DNA of 64,000 bases from NCBI RefSeq assembly GCF_035953295.1, contig NZ_CP108370.1, positions 558,001-622,000 of the forward strand, in the 5' to 3' direction. The DNA comes from Streptomyces sp. NBC_01335 (GTDB lineage: Bacteria > Actinomycetota > Actinomycetes > Streptomycetales > Streptomycetaceae). The notes under the pieces are model-generated. The model was not told the DNA's origin. It did not search any database and worked only from the letters and a program-made list of their open reading frames with translations. The position numbers and the translations under genes were made by a program. Positions 27,117 to 35,418 of this stretch are shown in pieces. The first letter of the stretch is position 1; every line of letters starts with the position of its first letter.

Positions 27117-28364
27117 GTGTCCCTAATCGATCACACGCCCCGTTCCTCTTCGCCCCGGCACGGTCGCTTCGTCGCGGCGATCGTCATCGACTCGCTCGGC
27201 ACCGGTGTCTTCATCCCCGTTTCGATGCTCTACTTCCTGGCCACGACGTCGCTGACGCTGGTGCAGGTGGGCGCGGCACTGACGACGGCCGGGCTGCTGG
27301 CGCTCCCGGCAGGTCCGCTGGCCGGAGGACTGGTCGACCGGTACGGCACCAAGCCGGTGTTGCAGGCGGCGAACCTGGCCCAGGCGCTCGGCTTCGCCGG
27401 CTATCTCGTCGTGGGCCAGACTTGGCAGATCGCCCTCTGCGCCTGGTTGAACAGCGCCGGGCGGGCGGTGTTCTTCAGCTGCTACGGCGTGACCGTCACG
27501 ACGCTGGCCGCTCCCGGCCAACGCGAGCGCTGGTTCGGTCTCCTGGGGTCGGCGCGCAACCTCGGCTACGCGCTCGGCGGGCTCCTCTCCGCCGTCGCCG
27601 TGAGCATCGGCACTCAGGGCGCCTACGCCGCGATCGTGGTCGCCAACGCCTTGTCCTACGTCGCCGCGTTCGTGCTGATGCTGGCCGTGCCGAACGTCCG
27701 CCCCGAGGCGGGCCAGGACCCTGCCGGCGGCTGGGGGCGCGTGCTCCGGGACCGGCCGTACCTGTCACTGGTCGCGCATCAACTGTGCTTCGCCATCTCC
27801 TTGTTCGCCCTCAACATCGCGATACCGGTCTACGCCGTGGACGTGCTGGGACTGCCCGGGTGGACGGCCGGCGCGGTGTTCACGCTCAACACGCTGATGG
27901 TCGGTTTCGGCCAGGGCGTCGTCGTCGGTCGGCTCGGCGGGCGGATCCGCAGCCGCGTCCTCGTCGCCGGACACGCATGCTTCGCGGCGGGCTACCTCCT
28001 GTTTCTCGCCGCCGGCCACGTGGCCGGGCTCGCCCTCGCGGTCGGCGTGGTGTTGCTCGGCGCCGGCAGCTACACCCTCGGTGAGATCCTCGGCGGCCCC
28101 ATCACGTCGACGGTCGCCGCGGAGAGTGCCCCAGACGCTCTCCGCGGCCGGTACTTGGCCCTCAACCAGCTCGCCGTGACGGTCGCGGGAGCGGTCGCTC
28201 CGGCCGCGCTCTCCGGGTTGCTGTCCACCGGGGCCGCCTCGATCTGGCTGACCCTGGTGGGCGTCAGCCTCCTCGGAGCGGCGCTCGCCACGACGATCGG
28301 CAGAGTGGTGCCGGCGGCCGGGAGCCGCATCGGAAGTATCCAACCAGTCGATTCCCAGGTGTAG
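27117..28364 (+). CDS. MFS transporter
   Basis: A 415-aa membrane protein with about 12 hydrophobic segments and the MFS motif A-like loop AGGLVDRYGTKPVLQ between segments 2 and 3. GTG 27117 is the only start that keeps the first segment (RFVAAIVIDSLGTGVFIPVS). No ribosome site precedes it; if transcription begins just after the TAGAAT at 27095-27100 the mRNA leader would be very short. Divergent from an HxlR regulator, the arrangement typical of drug or aldehyde-responsive exporters. The substrate is unknown. Confidence 0.88.
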   Translation: MSLIDHTPRSSSPRHGRFVAAIVIDSLGTGVFIPVSMLYFLATTSLTLVQVGAALTTAGLLALPAGPLAGGLVDRYGTKPVLQAANLAQALGFAGYLVVGQTWQIALCAWLNSAGRAVFFSCYGVTVTTLAAPGQRERWFGLLGSARNLGYALGGLLSAVAVSIGTQGAYAAIVVANALSYVAAFVLMLAVPNVRPEAGQDPAGGWGRVLRDRPYLSLVAHQLCFAISLFALNIAIPVYAVDVLGLPGWTAGAVFTLNTLMVGFGQGVVVGRLGGRIRSRVLVAGHACFAAGYLLFLAAGHVAGLALAVGVVLLGAGSYTLGEILGGPITSTVAAESAPDALRGRYLALNQLAVTVAGAVAPAALSGLLSTGAASIWLTLVGVSLLGAALATTIGRVVPAAGSRIGSIQPVDSQV

Positions 28365-28447
28365 TTCGCGGCCGCCGCAGCAGACTGCTCACCCCGGCGG
28401 ACGGCAGGGCCCGCCCCCGCAGAGCCTTCGGCGTGCGCGACGGCGAC

Positions 28448-29221
28448 TCACGCCCCGGCCAGCTCCAGGCGATCCAGCAGCCCGGCCGCCGTGAAGGCGT
28501 CGACCAGGTGGGTGCGGCCCTCGGTGAAGTGGCCCCAGCTGTCGAAGTGGACGGGAACCACGCGGCGGGCCGCGAGGATGGTGGCGGCTTCGGCGGCCTG
28601 GGTGCTGTCGAGAGTGAGCAGGGCGCCGTCGAACAGGGCCGTACGAGCGGCGCCGGCGAAGAGGACGGCGGTGTCCACCGGGGCGAAGCGGTCGGCGATC
28701 CGCCGGACCATGTCCAGTGAGGCGTTGTCGCCGCTGACGTAGACGGTGGGCAGGTCGGGGGCGGTCAGGACGAATCCGATCACCTCGCCGGTGACCGGTT
28801 CGCAGCCCTCGGGCCCGTGCTGGGCGGGGGCGGCGGTCACCGTCAGGGTGCCGCCGTCGGGGCGGGGCAGTTCGACGGTGTCCCACGGGGCCATCCCTCG
28901 GGCGGTGCCGCCCAGGCGGTCCGCGCCGCCGCGCGTGGTCAGGACCAGCGGGATGCCGGCCAGCAGGGCACGGCCGGAGTGGTCGAGGTTGTCGGGGTGC
29001 TCGTCGTGGGAGAGCAGGACCACGTCGACCGGGGCGAGTTCAGCGGGGTCGACGGCGGCGGGCGCGGTCTTGGTGAGGACGTGGCCGTTGCCCCGGGGGT
29101 ACTCACCGGGGGCATCGAAGGCGGGGTCGGTGAGTAACCGCAGCCCGCCGTACTCGATGAGGGCGGTCGGACCGCCGAAGACGCTGACCGGGGTCCGTTC
29201 GGCATGCTTACTGGTCATCAT
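28448..29221 (-). CDS. Metallo-beta-lactamase-fold hydrolase
   Basis: A 257-aa protein with the UlaG/L-ascorbate-lactonase-like metallo-beta-lactamase fold. It starts FGGPTALIEYGGLRLLTDPA, carries the metal-binding variant SHDEHPDNLD near residue 73, then a His in PAQHGPEG, Asp in YVSGDN and a terminal His in VPVHFDSWGH. The canonical HxHxDH is thus altered to HxxHxDxxD, common in this branch. It is likely cytoplasmic; the substrate is unknown. It is divergent from a CGNR-type regulator with 74 bp between starts and convergent with the MFS gene. Confidence 0.85.
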   Translation of the reverse strand: MMTSKHAERTPVSVFGGPTALIEYGGLRLLTDPAFDAPGEYPRGNGHVLTKTAPAAVDPAELAPVDVVLLSHDEHPDNLDHSGRALLAGIPLVLTTRGGADRLGGTARGMAPWDTVELPRPDGGTLTVTAAPAQHGPEGCEPVTGEVIGFVLTAPDLPTVYVSGDNASLDMVRRIADRFAPVDTAVLFAGAARTALFDGALLTLDSTQAAEAATILAARRVVPVHFDSWGHFTEGRTHLVDAFTAAGLLDRLELAGA

Positions 29222-29295
29222 ATCCTCACGGATAGAAGGATGTTTTACCGTGAAGTGAAGCTAGTCGACTCTCACGGAGAAACGCAAGACTTAAC
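29222..29295. promoter_or_regulatory. Divergent promoter region with CTCACGG repeats
   Basis: 74 AT-rich bp between the hydrolase and CGNR genes. CTCACGG occurs near both ends (about 29225 and 29271) with an opposing CCGTGAA between them. These are plausible binding sites for the adjacent CGNR protein. Confidence 0.4.
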
Positions 29296-29913
29296 ATGAG
29301 AACCATGAGAGAGACCGCGACCGGCGAGCCCGCCCGCTCCGCTCCGCCGCCCGCACCGGGCGCGGAGCGGTACCCCGCGCTCGACTTCGCCAACACCATG
29401 CTCGTCCTGCCGGGCGGCCAGGTCCTGGATCCGCTCGGCTCACCCGAGGCAGCGGCGCAGTGGCTGGTCGAACGTGACCTCGTGCCAGTCGGCACCACGC
29501 TGTACGAGGCGTGCGCGGCCCGGCTGCGCGCCCTGCGGGATCAGGTGCGCGCACTGCTCGCGTCCCAGATCGAAGCCCTCCCCGCACCGGACGGGGCCCT
29601 GAACGCCGTCAACGACGCACTGACCCGCACTCCCGCGGCCGCGCTCCTGCGCTGGGGCCCCGCGCAGGGCCTGCACCGGGTCCAGGCCCATCCCGCCGAC
29701 CAGATCGTCGACCACGTGCTGGCCGTCCTGGCGGCCGACGCCGCCGACCTGCTCACCGGCCCGGACACGGAACGGCTCGCCGCCTGCGACTCGGCTCCCT
29801 GCCGCCGCTACCTGCTGCGCACCCACGCCCGCCGCCACTGGTGCTCGGTGCGCTGCGGGGACCGCGCCCGTGCGGCCCGCGCCTACGCACGCCGCACACA
29901 GGCCGGCACGTGA
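29296..29913 (+). CDS. CGNR zinc-finger / ABATE-type putative regulator
   Basis: A 205-aa protein. The N-terminal part (YPALDFANTMLVLPGGQVLD, DPLGSPEAAAQWLVERDLVP) matches the ABATE domain, predicted to bind a small ligand. The last 45 residues form the CGNR zinc finger: ACDSAPCRRYLL, then WCSVRCGDRARAARAYARR, with two cysteine pairs and CGDR replacing the usual CGNR. Family members are predicted DNA-binding stress regulators. It is divergent from the metallo-beta-lactamase-fold gene, which it may control. Confidence 0.88.
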   Translation: MRTMRETATGEPARSAPPPAPGAERYPALDFANTMLVLPGGQVLDPLGSPEAAAQWLVERDLVPVGTTLYEACAARLRALRDQVRALLASQIEALPAPDGALNAVNDALTRTPAAALLRWGPAQGLHRVQAHPADQIVDHVLAVLAADAADLLTGPDTERLAACDSAPCRRYLLRTHARRHWCSVRCGDRARAARAYARRTQAGT

Positions 29914-30058
29914 GGAAGCACGTGGCCCGTCGACAACTGACAAACGCCCGCCAATCGACGGCTGCCGGTCCCGGCATGCCGATGTTCGGACAGAAGGCTT
30001 TTGCAGCGAACACCCGGCCCAGTCGCTCGACCCGAAAAGCTGACCCCTGGATGCGGCC

Positions 30059-30326
30059 ATGTTGCTGATCCACGACGGGGAGACCGCGGCCGACGCGCCC
30101 GCACCTCGCACCGGAGGGGTCCCGCTCGTCCCAAGTGGATTCGTCTGGCCGAGGTGCCGCGAGTGCGACGGAGCCATGCAGTTCCTCGCCCACCTCCCCC
30201 TCGACATCGGCGTGGTCGCGGTGTTCTTCCGCCAGAACGATCCTGGGATGTGCGACGACTGGGACGCGGCTGCCGGCGCGAACCACGCCTACCTCTTCTC
30301 CGGAGAGCTCACCCCCGCCGCTGTCC
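30059..30326 (+). pseudogene. 5' part of a DUF1963-like gene split by the transposon
   Basis: Codons 1-89 plus one base of a 183-aa protein (MLLIHDGETAADAP..., WPRCRECDGAMQFLAHLPLD, NDPGMCDDWD, HAYLFSGELTPAAV). Reading then runs into the transposon end and stops at 30382 after about 18 foreign residues. The rest of the gene lies at 53472-53755. Joining base 30326 to 53472 restores one frame of 552 nt with Pro at the junction (...TPAAV-P-SDGETLLGAV). CxxC pairs in both halves suggest a zinc-binding protein. Assignment to DUF1963/YwqG-like is from pattern recall. Confidence 0.85.
30322..30326. repeat. Target-site duplication TGTCC, left copy
   Basis: TGTCC directly precedes the left inverted repeat and recurs at 53467-53471 directly after the right one. 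Five bases is the duplication length of Tn3-family elements. Confidence 0.9.
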
Positions 30327-30364
30327 GGGGGCCGAGGAACATTGGAACGGAAACCGGCGCTAAG
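30327..30364 (+). repeat. Left terminal inverted repeat of the Tn3-family element
   Basis: 38 bp beginning GGGGGCCGAGGAACATTGG and ending ACCGGCGCTAAG. It shares GGGG, TGGAACG and CTAAG blocks with the classical Tn3 end. Six positions differ from the right end. Confidence 0.88.
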
Positions 30365-30454
30365 CCTGCCCGGTCTTGCTGAGGGCTTTGACCTGGGCTT
30401 CTGTGAGGGATGAACCTTCGGCAGTCGTGTTGATCGACTGTCTGGAGGTCCGGG

Positions 30455-30490
30455 GTGCCGGTCGAGTTTTTGACGGATGAGCAGGCCGTT
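30455..30490 (+). pseudogene. 5' stub of Tn3-family transposase gene
   Basis: GTG 30455 begins VPVEFLTDEQA, the typical N-terminus (DUF4158 region) of actinobacterial Tn3-family transposases, then diverges into unrelated residues and stops at 30520. The orientation matches the C-terminal fragments at about 33593 and 43718, so these are pieces of one gene. The start lies 90 bp inside the left terminal repeat. About 770 codons of the middle are absent from the window. Confidence 0.75.
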
Positions 30491-30628
30491 ATCTGGATCT
30501 CTTATACGCGGCAGGCATGATGAGCTGGTCTTTTGTGTGGTTTACAGTGTCAGCCACCTCTCCGAGAATTGCTCAGTGTCACCGGAGCTGATTCGGCTGG
30601 CACCGCACGGATCGGAGCTCCCACCCGC
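30491..30628. other. Non-coding junction segment
   Basis: AT-richer 138 bp (CTTATACGCGG..., TTTTGTGTGGTTTACAG) between the transposase stub and the next gene. It probably contains the outer end of the left recombinase-system remnant and a promoter for the hypothetical gene; neither can be delimited. Confidence 0.3.
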
Positions 30629-31045
30629 ATGACCACCCCGCCGTCCGAGCGCACCCTCATCTACGCGGAAGACCTCAGGCCTGAGGACGTTCACGCCCTG
30701 GAGACGTTCCTCAACGTCCAGTTGGGGCGGGTGTACGAGGAGGTCGGCGAGACTGGTGAGACGTCCTTCGCGATGCGGTCTTTGCTCATCTTGGTCTGCG
30801 ACTCGGCCGGGCTCCTGCATACCCTGCTCGCAGTGGAGCGGCCAGAGACGTGGCAGCGGGCCGCGATCGTGCGCGAGTGGCAGCGGCTACGGAGTACGGC
30901 CCACGAGTTCAACCACTGCGAGGGCTATGACCATGATCGCTGGTGGAACCAGGTGCGGCACTTCGACGCCTCTGACGAGACCAACGAACAGGACCGGATC
31001 CGCCGGTTCGCCGACGTCGGGCCGCGCCCCGAGGTCGGACACTAG
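30629..31045 (+). CDS. Hypothetical transposon cargo protein
   Basis: A 138-aa protein that I do not recognise. ATG 30629 is the first start that removes a non-coding-looking extension to 30533. It is acidic, with no membrane segment or signal (MTTPPSERTLIYAEDLRPED, MRSLLILVCDSAGLLHTLLA, NHCEGYDHDRWWNQVRHFDA). The central hydrophobic strand and Trp/His-rich C-terminus look like a folded globular domain. It converges on the repeat-protein gene and lies between the transposase stub and a recombinase remnant, so it is cargo rather than transposition machinery. Confidence 0.55.
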   Translation: MTTPPSERTLIYAEDLRPEDVHALETFLNVQLGRVYEEVGETGETSFAMRSLLILVCDSAGLLHTLLAVERPETWQRAAIVREWQRLRSTAHEFNHCEGYDHDRWWNQVRHFDASDETNEQDRIRRFADVGPRPEVGH

Positions 31046-31137
31046 GGGATGTCCTATCGATCATGGCCTTCGCATCTGGGGACCGCCCGGACGAGCTGTA
31101 GGGGAGCGGCGCAGGGCCGGGCGGTTCTGCTCGGCGG

Positions 31138-32529
31138 TCAGGCGGGAACGCCGACCCTGTCCAGGACAGCGGCCATCTCGTCCTCTGGGAGCGCCGGGTT
31201 GGCACCCGCGCTGGAGGCCAGTTCAGGGACATGAAGCGCCTCGCGGAGCCGGTGGAACGGGAGGCGCGGGTCGCTGGCCGCCGCCTGGCGAGTCCAGACC
31301 GCAGGGTCATGGCTGAGCCGTTCGATCAGCGTGGGTGTGGCGGCCGGGTCCCGGACGGCCAGCCGACGGTAGTTGCCGTCCGGGTGGTCCGCGTAGCGCG
31401 CGGCGAGCCCCTCGCGGGGGAAGCGGGGGTGAGTCTCTGCCATCCATGCGGAGAACGTGCCACCGAGCCGCGCGTACACACGCATCAGGACCTCCTCCGG
31501 GGTGTCGGGGTGGTATATGCCCAAGAGGTCTTCCACCAGCGGATCCTCGGTGCGCGCGAGCAGGCGCATGAGGTCGGGCGGCAGGTGGGGGCTCTGGGCG
31601 ACGGTGCGCCGGAGCAGCGGGTGGGCGGAGGTCGCGGCGCGTCGCAGCACCTCGGGGTCGGAGAGGCCGTCCCGTACCCACTTCACGTTCCCTCTGGCGA
31701 AGGCATCCACTGTGAAGTGAATCGACATGCGTCGTGTCTCGTCCAGTTCTGGCCTGAGGGAGACCGCGAGCCGTACGGCCTCGTCGGGGTCGACGGCGAG
31801 CCGCTCCACGAGGTCGGTGGGCAGCGACGGGTTCTCGGCGAGGGCGGCCAGGTGCGTCCGCTCGGCGACGCACCGTTCGGCGTCGGCGCGGTGGAGGAGC
31901 CCACGTCGCAGCGCCTCGGCGGCGGACTTCGGATCGCGGAGGAGTTCGGCGGTGACGCGTGCGTCCCCCCGGCACTTCCCCAGCGCGGCGGCCCGCCGCA
32001 CCTCGGGGTCGGGGTCGGCAAGCAGCGCCGACCGCTCGCCCGGCGGCAGCTTCTCCCATGCGCGCGCCGCACTCCGGCGCGCTGCCGGATCGCGGTGCGT
32101 GGCCAGCGAGGCCACGAACGACGGCACCAGATGGGGCGAGTCCAGCAGGGCCGCCCGTACGGAAGGGTCGGGGTCGTCGAGCAGGCGGGCGCACACGTCG
32201 TCTGGCAACGGCGCGACCGTCGTCCGCGGGTCGCGCCACTCGGGTCCGTACGCGAGAGCGGCCCGCACCTTGGGGGAAGGGTCGTCCGCAAGCCGGGCCC
32301 GCTGCGCGGGCTCGGCCCTGGTGCTCATCGCGAAGTCGATCCGAGCGCCAGGGTTCGGGTGAGCCAGGATCACCGCGACGGCCGGCTCGGGAAGTCCGGC
32401 CCGCTGGAGGGCGTGACGGGGCGGGCCGTCACCGCCGCCGTCGAAGGCGAGCAAGCGCAGCAGCAACGGTGTCGGCAGCGCCGGGTTGCGGGCGACCCCG
32501 TCCAGCGCCGACGCGTGGAACGCGACCAT
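31138..32529 (-). CDS. HEAT/LRV-type repeat protein (transposon cargo)
   Basis: A 463-aa protein from ATG 32529, preceded by GGTAGGGG. It is almost entirely a solenoid of about 22-25-residue helical repeats with the pattern L..D.DP.VR.A...P.LP, e.g. RLLDDPDPSVRAALLDSPHL, ALLADPDPEVRRAAALGKCR, RLAVDPDEAVRLAVSLRPEL and LLARTEDPLVEDLLG, matching leucine-rich-repeat-variant/HEAT families. Such proteins bind other proteins or nucleic acid; no catalytic motif is visible. A related gene, broken by an IS, lies near the other end of the same transposon (50448-53232). It follows the DUF6262 gene on the same strand with a 100-bp gap. Confidence 0.75.
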   Translation of the reverse strand: MVAFHASALDGVARNPALPTPLLLRLLAFDGGGDGPPRHALQRAGLPEPAVAVILAHPNPGARIDFAMSTRAEPAQRARLADDPSPKVRAALAYGPEWRDPRTTVAPLPDDVCARLLDDPDPSVRAALLDSPHLVPSFVASLATHRDPAARRSAARAWEKLPPGERSALLADPDPEVRRAAALGKCRGDARVTAELLRDPKSAAEALRRGLLHRADAERCVAERTHLAALAENPSLPTDLVERLAVDPDEAVRLAVSLRPELDETRRMSIHFTVDAFARGNVKWVRDGLSDPEVLRRAATSAHPLLRRTVAQSPHLPPDLMRLLARTEDPLVEDLLGIYHPDTPEEVLMRVYARLGGTFSAWMAETHPRFPREGLAARYADHPDGNYRRLAVRDPAATPTLIERLSHDPAVWTRQAAASDPRLPFHRLREALHVPELASSAGANPALPEDEMAAVLDRVGVPA

Positions 32530-32629
32530 GATTCCCCTACCCCCGTGTCTCCGTCGGCTGGTCCCCGACCATGATCTCCCGCCCGTCGGGCCGTCTGGCG
32601 GTCGGGCCGTCATGATCAGCCGGACTGCG

Positions 32630-33040
32630 CTAGCCGCGTGGGGCGGGGATGCCTCGGCGGAGGTCTCGGAGCTGGCCGAGGGCCACTGCGAGTTCGTTGC
32701 GAAGCCGTTCGTTCTCCTCATGCAGTTTGCGGTTGGCGTCGCGCAGCGCTCTTACTACCGTCTCATGCGACTTGGTGGTGATTCGCTGGTGTTTGGGCAG
32801 AGCGGGTCGCCCCGTGGAGGGCTGCTTGTCGGCGAGGTCGCGCAGTCTGGCGAGCAGTGGTGCCTGGGCAGCGTCGTAGAGGAAGGTCCGGGAGACCCCG
32901 GCCCGGGCGGCGACGCCAGCGACGGTCATCGCTCCGCCGTCGCGTTCCAGGGCGTCCAGGACGGCGCGGACACGCTCGCTACAGGCGAGACGTCGCTGTT
33001 GTGCGGCTTCGGCCAGGTGCGCCGAGTTGTCAGCCCGCAT
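32630..33040 (-). CDS. DUF6262 / TnpC-like HTH coiled-coil protein
   Basis: A 136-aa protein from ATG 33040, with GGAGGGG seven bases upstream. The N-terminal half is a helix-turn-helix (AMTVAGVAARAGVSRTFLYD) and the C-terminal half a coiled coil (VVRALRDANRKLHEENERLR). This is the DUF6262 pattern found after paired tyrosine recombinases, in the place of TnpC of Tn554-type elements, where it assists recombination. It overlaps the end of the recombinase remnant by 11 bp (33030-33040), so the two were translationally coupled. Confidence 0.75.
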   Translation of the reverse strand: MRADNSAHLAEAAQQRRLACSERVRAVLDALERDGGAMTVAGVAARAGVSRTFLYDAAQAPLLARLRDLADKQPSTGRPALPKHQRITTKSHETVVRALRDANRKLHEENERLRNELAVALGQLRDLRRGIPAPRG

Positions 33041-33590
33041 CGGCAGTCCCCTCCATTTCGTCGCGGCTTGCCCCGGCGTCGTTCGATGCTGAGGACAGCT
33101 CGTCGTGCTCCTGGTCGGTGATGCGCGTGATGACATGCTCGACCGCGGCCGCCAGCCGCTCGTTGACCTCGGCTGCTCGTGACCGGCCGGCTGCCGTGGC
33201 GTCGGCCTGCAACTCACGCGTGCGGGCGAGGGTGTCGCGGTGAACCGGCAAGAACTGCCGATCGCTCTGGAAGTCCTGGCAGAAGTAGCAGCCATCAGCC
33301 GCGGTCTTCGGGCAGGGCCGCGAGATATGCCGTCCGCACCAGCCGCCGGCCACCGCGTGAAGGCGGCGGCCGATCTTCTCGGCGAGCCACTCGACACCGG
33401 ACAGGTCGGCATCAGGGCGGACCTTGACGGCTTCGCCCTTGAGGTTGAAGCGCACCTCGTACTTCTCCTCGTACTCGCGGCGTAGGGTCTCGTCCGCGAT
33501 GCGCGAGTAGTGCTCCTGCATCTCCCAGGAGGTATGGCCCAGGATCTCGCGGATGGTGCGGCCGGATACGCCCGCGTTCGCCATGCGCGC
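33030..33590 (-). pseudogene. 3' remnant of a TnpB-like tyrosine recombinase gene
   Basis: About 185 C-terminal codons survive. The fragment starts with the end of the recombinase catalytic domain (MANAGVSGRTIREILGHTSW, then EMQEHYSRIADE with the nucleophile-type Tyr) and continues into a Cys/His-rich tail (GGWCGRH, DGCYFCQDF) and a helical C-terminus. The Arg-His-Arg part is missing: upstream of about 33590 the sequence changes abruptly to transposase on the opposite strand. With the overlapping DUF6262 gene this is the tail of a tnpA-tnpB-tnpC operon whose front was deleted. Different in sequence from the two complete recombinase pairs to the right. Confidence 0.75.
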
Positions 33591-33592
33591 AG

Positions 33593-33997
33593 CTCGCGGA
33601 CTTGCCGGACCAGAAGATGTGGCGCATCGACCGCACGGCCGACTACGGCGCCTTCCAGGACGCCGCCCGCGGCCAGGTCGACCTCGCCCGCATCGAGCGG
33701 CACTGGGAGGACATCCTGCGGATCATCGGCTCCATCCACACCGGAGCCGTCCGCGCCTACGACGTCATCCGCATGCTGTCCCGCGACGGTCGCCCCACCC
33801 CGCTCGGCGACGCGATCGCTCACTACGGGCGGATCGCGAAAACCCTGCACATCCTGCGCCTGGCCGACGAGCCCGGATACCGCCGCCAGATCAAGGTGCA
33901 GGCCAACCTCCAGGAAGGCCGCCACACGCTCGCCCGGAAGATCTTCCACGGCCGGGCAGGGCAGCTCTACCAGCGCTACCAGGACGGCATGGAGGAC
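33593..33997 (+). pseudogene. Tn3-family transposase, C-terminal fragment 2
   Basis: About 135 codons: LADLPDQKMWRIDRTADYGA, DLARIERHWEDILRIIGSIH, TGAVRAYDVIRMLSRDGRPT and ANLQEGRHTLARKIFHGRAG, the conserved C-terminal part of the Tn3 DDE transposase. It ends at the codons for GMED, where a recombinase element begins; the next transposase residues (QIGALGLVLN) lie at 43718. No start codon belongs to it. It abuts the opposite-strand recombinase remnant at about 33590. Confidence 0.85.
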
Positions 33998-34167
33998 CTG
34001 TTGACCGAACTACCGGGGTGCGAGCCGACGAGTCCCCGGAGATCGACGCACGGTGACGGGACCAAGCATCAGGCCGGTCAGCTTGCCACCGAGGCCGCGT
34101 CACACCATTGTCCTGATGTGCTGTCATCACGAGCTGTTGGAGACCACAGCAGCTCGTGGAGGCTCAG

Positions 34168-35418
34168 GTGCAAGAGAGCACGCAATTACGGGACGTCACG
34201 GCGCTCACGGTGCCGAGGGTCGGCCGGGTCGAGGAGACCGGCGATCCGTCGCTGCCGTACCGGCTGCTCGACCGGGACGGGATCGAGGTGGCGGCCGTCA
34301 GCGAGTTCCTGCTCGACATGCTCGCCAACGCCGACAGCCCGGCCTCGCTCCGCTCGTACGCGTACGAGCTGCTGGCCTGGTTCCGGTTCCTGTGGGCTGT
34401 CGACGTGCCGTGGGACCGGGCCGGCCGGGCGGAGGCCCGAGACTTCGCACTGTGGCTGAAGATGGTCAAGAAACCGCCGCGGCCCCGGCGGCCGTACGCC
34501 CCGGCGCCCGGGTCGGTCAATCCGGTGACCGGCAAACGGTACGCGGGCGAGAACTACGCCGCACGCACCCGAAGGCACGCGCGGGCAGTCGTCCGCAGCT
34601 TCTACGAGTACCACCGCGACATGCACGGACGTCCGCTGCTCAACCCGTTCCCGAAGACCAAGCGTGCCGAGGACGAGTACCTCAACGCCCACCACAACCC
34701 GATGCGCGCCTTCAAACACACTGCCCGCCGAGCCCCCTACCAGCCGAAGGAACCCCGGCGAACCCCGCGCGGCATCCCCGACCATGCCTTCAACGAACTG
34801 TTCGCGGCCCTGCCCTCGCACCGCGACCGCGCGCTGGTCGCCTTCTACATCTCGGCCGGCCCGCGCGCCTCGGAACTCCTCGGGGTCAGCCGCGACCGGG
34901 TCAGCCCCGGTAACCAGACGATCGGCGTCATCCGTAAGGGCTCCCGGGCCCTGCAATGGATCCCCGCCTCCAGCGACGCGTTCGTATGGCTGCGGCTCTA
35001 CCAGCAGCAGATCCGCCCGCAGGCCCTCAATGGACCGGAGGAACCGCTGTGGTGGACCCTCCGGCGCCCGATCAGGCCGTTGAGCTACGACGCGGCACGC
35101 ATGGTGTTCACCCGGGCCAACGAGACCCTGGGAGCGAACTGGACCCTGTATGACCTGCGGCACAGCGCGGCCAAACGCATGGTGCGCGACCCCAAGCTCT
35201 CGCTCACCGACGTCCAATGGGTCCTTGGCCATCTCCACATCAGCACCACGGAGCAGTACCTCGAACCCGCCGAGGACGAGGTCGTCGCGCACGTGCTGGC
35301 CCACCACGCCCGGCAAGCTGCGGAGCCCGTCAAACCGGTGATGCCCGCCCCGGGCTACCGTTCCGAGGTTCTCCAGATACTGCTCGGCACGGCCGCCCTC
35401 GGTGGAGGCCCGGCATGA
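34168..35418 (+). CDS. Tyrosine recombinase, TnpA-like (element copy 1)
   Basis: A 416-aa integrase-family recombinase. GTG 34168 is chosen because GGAGG lies five bases upstream and the paralogue at 41383-42639 starts at the matching place. Core-binding domain at about 35-150 (SLRSYAYELLAWFRFLWAVD). In the catalytic domain: Arg in SAGPRASELLGVS, YDLRHSAAKRMV (here Tyr replaces the first His of HxxR), GHLHISTTEQYL with the Tyr nucleophile. The paralogue has HDLRHS at the same site. The stop overlaps the tnpB start as ATGA. It should act with TnpB in excision and insertion. Confidence 0.88.
   Translation: MQESTQLRDVTALTVPRVGRVEETGDPSLPYRLLDRDGIEVAAVSEFLLDMLANADSPASLRSYAYELLAWFRFLWAVDVPWDRAGRAEARDFALWLKMVKKPPRPRRPYAPAPGSVNPVTGKRYAGENYAARTRRHARAVVRSFYEYHRDMHGRPLLNPFPKTKRAEDEYLNAHHNPMRAFKHTARRAPYQPKEPRRTPRGIPDHAFNELFAALPSHRDRALVAFYISAGPRASELLGVSRDRVSPGNQTIGVIRKGSRALQWIPASSDAFVWLRLYQQQIRPQALNGPEEPLWWTLRRPIRPLSYDAARMVFTRANETLGANWTLYDLRHSAAKRMVRDPKLSLTDVQWVLGHLHISTTEQYLEPAEDEVVAHVLAHHARQAAEPVKPVMPAPGYRSEVLQILLGTAALGGGPA

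Noticed and set aside
33998..34459. Continuation of the transposase fragment frame past 33997
   Set aside because: The residues after GMED are unrelated to transposases; the frame has simply entered the inserted recombinase element.
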